DNA of 60,000 bases from Adiantum capillus-veneris (taxonomy: Eukaryota > Streptophyta > Polypodiopsida > Polypodiales > Pteridaceae): contig CM043971.1 in the NCBI GenBank assembly GCA_014529385.2, forward strand, positions 81,823,340 through 81,883,339. Reading direction: 5' to 3'. The position numbers and the translations under genes are program-made. The notes beneath the pieces were generated by a model. It made no database searches, was not told where the DNA came from, and saw only the letters and a program-made list of their open reading frames with translations. Below, piece by piece: positions 13,301 through 19,765 of this stretch (the first letter of the stretch is position 1; every line of letters begins with the position of its first letter).

Positions 13301-14316
13301 TATGATGTAAACCACTCTTTGTGCGGAGAAACATGTAAAGATGCCCCTGAGTCGATAATCCAATCACTCATAGCATGTCCATCCTCTGCAGTCAAGAAAA
13401 CAGAATCAAGATTGCTTGTAAGGAAGATGTCACCAGCTGCTATACCAGAATCACTGTCTGAACCAGATCCTGTGACATTCACCTCTTCAATCTTCACTGA
13501 ACTCTTCTTTTCATCTTGCTCAGAACTCTTTGTTTTGCCTTTTTCTTGTTTCCACTTCGTACAGTCTAGCTTCATGTGACCCTTCTTGCCACAATGGTGG
13601 CATTCTATGTCATCCTTTGACTTCGAATCACGAGACTTACTTCGGTTTTGTGCCTTCTTACCCTTCTTCTCTTTAAACTGTTGTCTCCCTCGAACGACCA
13701 AAGCACTATTGCCTTTGCCTTTGTCAATGTTCTTCCTGTTCACTTCCTCTGTGAGCAAACTGCCTTCTACATTGGCACTTGTAAGACCTTCTGGCGCGAC
13801 AGAATTACTTAACGCTGTACGAAAAGTATCCCAACTGTCTGGCAAAGTGATTAAGAGAAACATAGCCTTCACTGAATCTGGAAAGACTATCTCTTGTGCT
13901 GTTAACTGGCTGAAAATTGAGTGAAATTCATTCAGATGATTTGACATGGCTGTCCCTTCCTTCATCTTCAAATCCACCAATTTCTTGAGCCAGTAAATCT
14001 GAGAAGCAGCACTTTGTTTCTCGTACATATCACATAGCTTTTGCCATACGCCATACGCTGTAGTCTCTTCTGCTACGTTGAAGTAAACATTTTCTGCCAG
14101 TGTCAGCATGATTGTGGAACAAGCTAACTCGTCAAGGTCTTCCCACTCATCTTGAGCCATAAATTCTGGTCTCTCCCCTTTGAGCTTCAGTGGCTTCACT
14201 TGTTTTTTCTGCACCAAAACCTGCCAAATCTGCTTCTTCCAGAATGGAAAGTTTGTGCCATCCAGCTTCTTTATGTTGTAAAGAGTCTCACTGTGAGAAG
14301 ATGCCATATCTGCCAA
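10339..14316 (-). CDS. copia gag-pol polyprotein, intact
   Basis: One uninterrupted 1325-codon frame. Approximate residue positions: an N-terminal UBN2-type gag domain (LDGTNFPFWKKQ near 18) to about 200; zinc knuckle CHHCGKKGHMKLDC near 237; aspartic protease with WIIDSGAS near 320; GAG-pre-integrase (LWHRRLGHMS) near 450; integrase core with HSDLCGPM near 513, TDNGGEY, and NGVAERMNRT; reverse transcriptase from about 855 with the active site YVDDMLIAG near 1008; and C-terminal RNase H with YCDSQSAIQLAKN near 1255 and KTKHIDVKYH. The order PR-IN-RT-RH is diagnostic of copia. I chose the start because MADMASS begins the conserved gag domain and follows a long leader. Every expected catalytic motif is present, so the product is probably functional. 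Confidence 0.97.
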   Translation of the reverse strand: MADMASSHSETLYNIKKLDGTNFPFWKKQIWQVLVQKKQVKPLKLKGERPEFMAQDEWEDLDELACSTIMLTLAENVYFNVAEETTAYGVWQKLCDMYEKQSAASQIYWLKKLVDLKMKEGTAMSNHLNEFHSIFSQLTAQEIVFPDSVKAMFLLITLPDSWDTFRTALSNSVAPEGLTSANVEGSLLTEEVNRKNIDKGKGNSALVVRGRQQFKEKKGKKAQNRSKSRDSKSKDDIECHHCGKKGHMKLDCTKWKQEKGKTKSSEQDEKKSSVKIEEVNVTGSGSDSDSGIAAGDIFLTSNLDSVFLTAEDGHAMSDWIIDSGASLHVSPHKEWFTSYVATKDYVRLGNEQVCDILGVGDVQLKFQNGSSLWLKNVRHVPAIRKSLIRTGKLDDAGYVTVFGNNAWKISKGSMTVAHGSKSGTLYTLHVSEVKNHVINVIEQPSVSLWHRRLGHMSKRGMEILSHYGYLPGFSFQDFEFCEHCVYGKQTQEPHRSKRNRRDERLAQRVHSDLCGPMPSLSLGGAAYFCTFIDDYSRKVWVYFLKHKDEVLKVFKTFLQLVENQSGQKLKCLRTDNGGEYVSKAFQDFCEEKGIKRELTAPYNPSQNGVAERMNRTIQEKVRSMLSNAELPDGFWAEAVATAVHLINRSPSRVLDKSAVAEMLWTGKAPSYKHLRVFGCEAYSHIPKEFRNKLEPKSKKCIFLGYGESGEMGYRLWDPESRKLIRSNDVHFNEAKFHAKPEKTEEIRRVVFREDGPSASTSRQHGQAQEQPIVAREAESVVVRRSERVSKPPDRYVPSLNYVMLTDCGEPSCYKEALQVVDSKKWQLAMQSEMTALHKNQTWKLVKLPQAKKALPCKWVYRYKITAHDSQPKYKARLVAKGFKQEQGIDFDEVFSPVVKMTTLRCFLALVAILDLVLHQMDVKTAFLHGDLDVEIYMQQPEGFVEKGMEHLVCQLLKSLYGLKQSPRAWYHKFHQFMLSQGYKRSEFDHCLYTKKAKDGSWLILILYVDDMLIAGKHLEEISALKSKMAKSFDMKDMGEASHILGMRIERDRSKKLIWLSQTEYIDKVLQRFNMEKGKALSVPLPPYVKLSKQDCPVSEEEKAEMDKIPYASAVGSLMYAMIATRPDIAFAVGVVSRYMSNPGKKHWEAVKGIMRYLKHTKSMRICYGSQDLSVRGYTDSDYAGDLDKRRSTSGYVFTLAGGAISWRSRLQDCVTQSTTEAEYVAANEACKEAIWLGRLVADLGINADMPALYCDSQSAIQLAKNPVFHSKTKHIDVKYHFIREVLEDKQIQLLKIHTKDNPADLLTKGLPGEGFVHCRELLGIG

Positions 14317-15361
14317 ACTGTTTACTCCTGAGAAAAATCCGGCAGAGTTTCCCCTGTAAACTGGCCTCTGTACACAGTAAACAAGCTATAATCAACAAGC
14401 TAAACACCTCTCCTCAGGAACTGTCAGTATTTTGAAAGTTTTTGACAGAGTCTCCCCTGTAAACTGAGCTCTGGGAACCAAAAGATAGCTCAAAAAACAA
14501 TCATAAATAGCTGACCAGTGACAAATCTAAAAAATCCCTGTAATATGCTGTCCTGTAAGCATACACTGTCTCCTCTCTGGGCGATGACAGAACCTGTATC
14601 TGTCTCAAGACTGAACTCTGAACAATGCCTCAACGGCCTGACGCATAAGATGCAATCCAGTGTCTACACAAAGTCATACATCCTAAGGGATAAAAGTCGC
14701 CGAAGAGGATGCGTGTAGAGGGGAACTCCAGCAACCTAATCCACCTCACACTGGGTAACCCAGCCCCCAGTGCTTGGCTTCAAAAAACCTCACACACGAC
14801 CCTCTCAGATGGCTCAGCAAACTGCCCAGAACTAGCATACATCCTATAATAGACCAATCACTGTCCTAAGACCGCTGCGGCGGTCTGTCTGCTAGCGTGA
14901 CTCACAACTAGCAGACCCACAATCACAGTACATCAATCTGCAATACATGCCAGTGGTGTCAAGCCGTCGTATGGCCACACCTCCCCTGGAACCTGGCAAG
15001 CACAAGAAGTAGCAATGCAGACTGCAATATATATATCTGATGATATATATGTGTACCTGGTCTATAGATGATGCTCTGAAGACGAATAAGTGATGTATGT
15101 CGATGTCGATATTGATGTCGACCACCTCCTGCTTGCCAATCTACACAAGACGGATTTCTTTGCGGCTGAAATCTATCTTCTGTTGTAGTGCTCAGAACGA
15201 AATTCTGAGGGCATAAACGGCTTCGAAAGGGGGGTAAAACCCCAGGTCGCTTGATGGAAACGCTCCCGGAACGCCGAGTGTGAATCTTCGAACTCCGGAT
15301 CCAGAATCTGCCGGAAAAGTGCGCGCGCGCGCGATTGCGCAAATCCGCACTGAACCAAGGT
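14317..15361 (-). other. untranslated leader of copia element 1
   Basis: About 1.05 kb separates the PBS from the gag ATG, long for a copia element. It holds no frame with recognised domains. It contains a GC hairpin (14869-14886), a (CG)n patch at about 15319-15333, and a pair of short direct repeats around CCCCTGTAAACTG at about 14350 and 14455. Leaders of this kind normally carry packaging and dimerisation signals; I infer that role here. Confidence 0.6.
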
Positions 15362-15373
15362 GCTCTGATACCA
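15362..15373 (-). other. primer-binding site, initiator tRNA-Met type
   Basis: On the minus strand the sequence reads TGGTATCAGAGC, beginning two bases inside the 5' LTR. It matches the 3' end of plant initiator methionine tRNA in complement, the usual primer for plant copia reverse transcription. The same twelve bases occur in copia element 2 at 53632-53643. Confidence 0.93.
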
Positions 15374-15375
15374 AT

Positions 15376-15592
15376 TGAAGTCGCGGAGCGGAGCGTGGGT
15401 CGACTCTCTCTCTCACACACACACAGTGAGCTTACACAGTACAGTACGCAGAGAGATGTTAGAAGGGTTATCACCCAATTCTTTAGTATTCACAAAGAAT
15501 ATGTTAGTATATACAAAGAGTCAGAGGTAAGTGAGTTAGGCGGGCGGCCGGCCATATCCGCATAAGAGGCCACTTGGGCTTTAATCCCAACA
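15376..15592 (-). repeat. 5' LTR of copia element 1
   Basis: This 217-bp LTR is the partner of 10036-10254. It should contain the element's promoter, but I see no strong TATA box. Right flank TTATG completes the target duplication. Confidence 0.97.
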
Positions 15593-15597
15593 TTATG

Positions 15598-15957
15598 ATC
15601 ATGCATGCAAAAGTGGCAAGAATAAGAAGCATGACAACCTTATTATGGATTGTACGATAGAGCGTATGGAAGACATTACAGCTTACCTTGTTTTGGTCCT
15701 TTCAAAGAGAATGAGCAGTGTATATTTTGGTAATCTTTACCTACCGTTATTTTAGCAGGTGCGCATCAAGATATTCCACTTATGAAGTGTTTATGCTACA
15801 AGCGTTTTACATGTTTACATCTTTTGTTTTGATATTTATGAAATTTTTGGACAAGTGGAAGGACAAATCTCAAGAAGGTTCCACTTAGGAGAACATTTGT
15901 GTGGTTAAGATCACTTTTGTTTTTGAGGACGAAAACTCTTCTCCAAGGGGAGAGTAG
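15598..15957 (+). mobile_element. 3' end of a decayed Ty3/gypsy element (probable)
   Basis: Just before 15945 the plus strand reads EDENSSP-like codons followed by the purine run AAGGGGAGAG, then TAG and TGTGAAC. This arrangement (acidic pol terminus, polypurine tract, LTR starting TG) is typical of plant gypsy elements. The LTR that would start at about 15958 could not be delimited, and copia element 1 inserted into this remnant. Confidence 0.4.
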
Positions 15958-16600
15958 TGTGAACACAAGGGTCTTAAGTAGGGCTTGGGCAAGGAGCTAC
16001 CAGTCCACATGGCATGCATAGTTCATAACGCTTGTATAGAAGGCTACTATAAGTGTAAGGTTGGTTGGAGATTATCAAACATTACCCCTTTGTCCTTACA
16101 CATATGTTTAGATACGTTTTGCACATGAGTAAGACATCGTTGAGGTGACCGCTAACCAATTCTTCTCTTCTACTTCAAAGCTTAGGAAAAGTTGCAAATT
16201 GAGGACGTCATGTACATTTGCGTCAGTTACACAGAAGAGAGAGGAATGGCTTCTCGGCCAAAAAGGCATTGTTGAGCTCCTTTGGAAGAGTAAAACTTTG
16301 CCATGCACACACTCTTATGTGAGCGTGTGTGTGTGTGCCTTGGTCTACAGATAGTGAGCGCTAAGCACTTAAAAGCAAATGTAAACGTGTGAGTGTTGTG
16401 TAAAAGCAAACGCTTGAGATAATTGAGATGCATATAATATTGGATAAAGCGCCCATCCTGGATATGTGGTGAGACAAAGCGCCTTGTATAAATGGCAAAG
16501 GTGGTGGTGGAGAGCAGTGAAAATGCAGCGTGTGTGGAGAATAGCGAGCGATGAGAGAAGCCACGCACGCAGAGATGGATAGCGCAGGTGGAGCTCGTAG
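15958..16600 (+). other. upstream region of the MRL1-like gene
   Basis: Its left part may be an LTR remnant. From about 16300 on it contains GT-rich patches and no recognised coding frame. It should hold the promoter and 5' UTR of the gene starting at 16700. The only TATA-like string is CATATAATATT near 16430, which I would not rely on. Confidence 0.35.
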
Positions 16601-16605
16601 CTTGG

Positions 16606-16608
<3 letters not shown>

Positions 16609-16651
<43 letters not shown>
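16609..16651 (+). repeat. (AG)n microsatellite in the 5' UTR
   Basis: About 21 uninterrupted AG units end some 50 bp before the start codon. GA/CT tracts in plant 5' leaders can bind BPC/GAGA-type factors, so a regulatory role is possible. (GA)n is also the apparent landing site of the LINE family in this window, although here no LINE is attached. Confidence 0.9.
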
Positions 16652-16654
<3 letters not shown>

Positions 16655-16699
16655 ATCATGCTTGAATGTGCCTGTGTGTGTGGGTTGTAAAGTTCAGCT

Positions 16700-16899
16700 A
16701 TGGAGGCCATGGGTAGCAGATGTTTGTGGGCTCCATTGAAGCCTGTTGAAACTTTTCCGAGCTCTTCGAGCAATTCTGTTCAACCCTGCAGCAAGGTGAG
16801 CGTGAAGGTGCTTGCCCAAGCTCATACATCAGAATCGCAGCAGGTAGAGATATGTCTCTCGCTACCCCGCATGGATTCTCCTCCTCAAGCTCATCGAAG
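16700..16899 (+). CDS. MRL1: MRL1-like exon 1 (probable transit peptide)
   Basis: The 200-nt exon starts at ATG 16700 and ends GAAG before the donor GTATGC. It leaves two bases of an Arg codon, which exon 2 completes. The 66 residues are rich in Ser, Pro and Val with few acidic residues, consistent with chloroplast import. The link to exon 2 rests on matching phase across a 4.1-kb intron and on the lack of any intervening coding match. A longer or different N terminus is possible. Confidence 0.6.
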
Positions 16900-18060
16900 G
16901 TATGCTCTTTCCTCCTTATCTCTTCAATTTTGTGTGTGTTTGCACGCCCGTGTGTGTGAGTGATTTAAAGGGTTTGAATGACGAAAAGTCTACGTCCTCC
17001 TGACATCTCAAAACTACAGGTATGATAGTAGCTATACTAATAGTGGCTGCTGGCTACACGAATGCTGTGTGATGATTGTCATGATGATTTTCTGTTTTGT
17101 TTATTTTTGGGGGCGGGGCTCGGGGCGGGGAAGACAGAATACTGAGAGGCTTAGTGGGGGGAGTGAGAGAGAAAGAGATAAAGATCATATTTCCGTCGTT
17201 TAGAGGCCAAATTGGGCCTATGAGACTAATCAATATATAACGATCATATGGCCTCTGGTATCCAGAAAGTTAAATGAACAAGATTAAAAGAAAGGATGGA
17301 GCGTTTCTTTGTCATGCCTTTCCATCAGTGCTGCCATCTGTGTTTGTATGATGTGCAGCCCCTGGAGCCCTGTGCCTGCTTGCAATCGGCCAGTGGTTTT
17401 CATTTAAGGTAATGTTTTGTTTTGTTTTTCTTTCTTTTCTACATGCTTCCTGGGAGCTTGTATCCTTTTGCATGACATAAGTCGACCATAGGTCACAATA
17501 CAAGCGTATGGAAAAAGCCCTACAACGGTTTAAGTGGGAAAAATACCCACACAACCACATGATACAGTTAGTATAAAATGGCACGAAGTCCAACAGGCTG
17601 TGGAAAGCCTGCATTAATCTGTTGAATGCTCTACCCACACCCAACAATGCAGTGATAAAAACATAAAGCATCATCTTGTAGCCTCCCATATGCTTCATGG
17701 GACTGAGTAGCCCCTAATTGTGTTTGAAGCATGCTTTGTATCCGCCTCATAAGATCTCTATGTTGGATCCCCAAATAAGGTACCATCCTCTTGCACAGCG
17801 ACACAGACGAGAGTTGTAGGATGAGCCCACTTATCCTCCATGATTGATCCCAAGGGGAGGTACCAAGAATCATGAGACTCTGACCATACAAGCCTCCCCA
17901 AGGCGTTATAAAGCTGGCACTCAACCATCCAAAAGAAAAACTGATATGCAATGAAGCTTTGCGCCTCAGCAAGGTCTTCTCTATGACTGCATCTATCACT
18001 ACTAGCTTTGTCCAAGGGTGGTCAACAATTGTACATTGATGTCTCCTAGGCCAAGTTGGG

Positions 18061-18093
<33 letters not shown>

Positions 18094-18152
18094 GATCTCA
18101 TATGTCACTTTGGCCTTTTGAAGATGTTAACATAACATTTCATTTCATTAAC

Positions 18153-18205
<53 letters not shown>

Positions 18206-18911
18206 TGCCAGAGAGAGCCAGAGACAGATCTGCACTACATATGTCATTGCACAGTGTTCTATGAGATACGGGGGCGTTTCCACTGCTTATTCAGAGAGGG
18301 TTTTGGTCCTCTATCTAGGGTCATGAGTTATGAGGATCAGAGATGTCTTGGACTATATCTACTTGAGTTACACAGGTATAGAGACACTTTACTGGGGAGA
18401 GCTAGAGAGAGGCAGTCCCAGAGACACATTACAGATTTCTTTTCACTAGATATGGGACAGCCAGAGGAGCAGCCACCACTGCAGAGCTCGTCCCACACTC
18501 ATTCGACCACTACTGGCACTCTCATCGACCGAGCATTGGAGCTACAGAGATACAGACGACCGCGACTGAGGAGAGGAGCTACACAGCATCGACGGAGACT
18601 ACAACAGAAGATTCGAGCCATACTCTCTCGACATCCAGAGTGCAGATGAGGATGGATCCTCACCATTTCTTCCATCTTTGTTTCACACACTGTTACATCC
18701 AGTTTACCGGGTACCTATTGTATCAGCTGCTACACCCACGTAGTTTTAGATTGTAGTAGTAGTAGTAGTAGTAGTATTTTGTTCCACTTCTAGTTCTTTT
18801 CTAGTTCTTTTGTACCCAGACATGGTATTAGATTCACTATTTTGTAACTGATTGGTCTCATAGGTCATTTTGGCCTTTTGAAGACGTTAATATAACATTT
18901 CATTTCATTTC

Positions 18912-18967
<56 letters not shown>

Positions 18968-19723
18968 CGGCTAGCCTGTCTCAAAGACGGATAACGGACT
19001 TTTTTAGAGCGGACATGGGTCACCCGGAGGAGCAACTACCACAACAGAGCTCACACTCGTTATACCAGAGGCCTGCTGATCGATCGAGCGATCGAGCTAG
19101 GGAGATCTAGATGCCCACGGCTGCGGAGGACTACACAGCACCGCTGGAGACTACATCAGAGGATTCGGGTCACTTTGGCTCGACATGCACGCAGACCGGT
19201 CAGACTACTGACCATGGAGGAGCTTGATGAGATCCGCCAACGACCGATGATGGGTCTCCTGTGATGTGGCTCTTTTGCGGATTGTACACCCTGCTCTTCT
19301 TGCACCACACACATACCCACATTGTGTTATATTAGCCCTCATTCACTACTTTCGAGTCTCGATCCCCCCCCCCTTATTTGCTATTATGATCAAATAATAT
19401 AAGAAGTGGACGTTCGTCCGCCCTGCGCGCTCATATCCTACACAGTTCCATTTCAGTACCTTTTCTTTTATTTTCGGTACTCTGACATTGTATCAGGTTC
19501 ACCGCATTGTAACTTTCTGGTCTTATAAGTTATAGGTCATTTTGAGCATCATCGACATCCACTTTGAGTGGCCTTTTGAAGACGTTAATATAACATTTCA
19601 TTTCATCTATCTCTCTCTCTCTCTCTCTCTCTCTGACTTTGTATCAGATCCACCACCTTGTAACTTTCTGGTCTCATAGGTCACTATGGCCTTTTGAAGA
19701 CGTTAATATAACATTTCATTTCA

Positions 19724-19765
<42 letters not shown>

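Larger units (their letters stand above)
10036..15592 (-). mobile_element. complete, recent Ty1/copia retrotransposon
   Basis: The element is 5557 bp, bounded by LTRs at 10036-10254 and 15376-15592 and by the 5-bp target duplication TTATG (10031-10035 and 15593-15597). It reads on the minus strand: 5' LTR on the right, PBS at 15362-15373, an untranslated leader of about 1 kb, a single gag-pol frame (14316 to 10339), a polypurine tract at about 10256-10264, then the 3' LTR. The two LTRs appear identical except for one AC unit in a microsatellite. With the open frame intact, this indicates a very recent insertion that may still be competent. Similar elements are common in plants. Nothing in it points to captured host sequence. 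Confidence 0.97.

Noticed and set aside
10823-13924. Several plus-strand frames of 60-112 codons opposite the copia gag-pol
   Set aside because: Shadows of the intact 1325-codon frame on the other strand.
15362-15373. tRNA gene suspected from TGGTATCAGAGC
   Set aside because: Only the 12-base primer complement is present, next to an LTR; there is no cloverleaf.
15335-15565. 76-codon frame over the copia LTR
   Set aside because: It spans PBS and LTR, repeats at the other LTR in part, and lacks any domain.
17631-18101. 156-codon minus-strand open frame in intron 1
   Set aside because: Its start is made by the (CT)n repeat (RERERE) and the rest has no recognised domain and low complexity at the edge.
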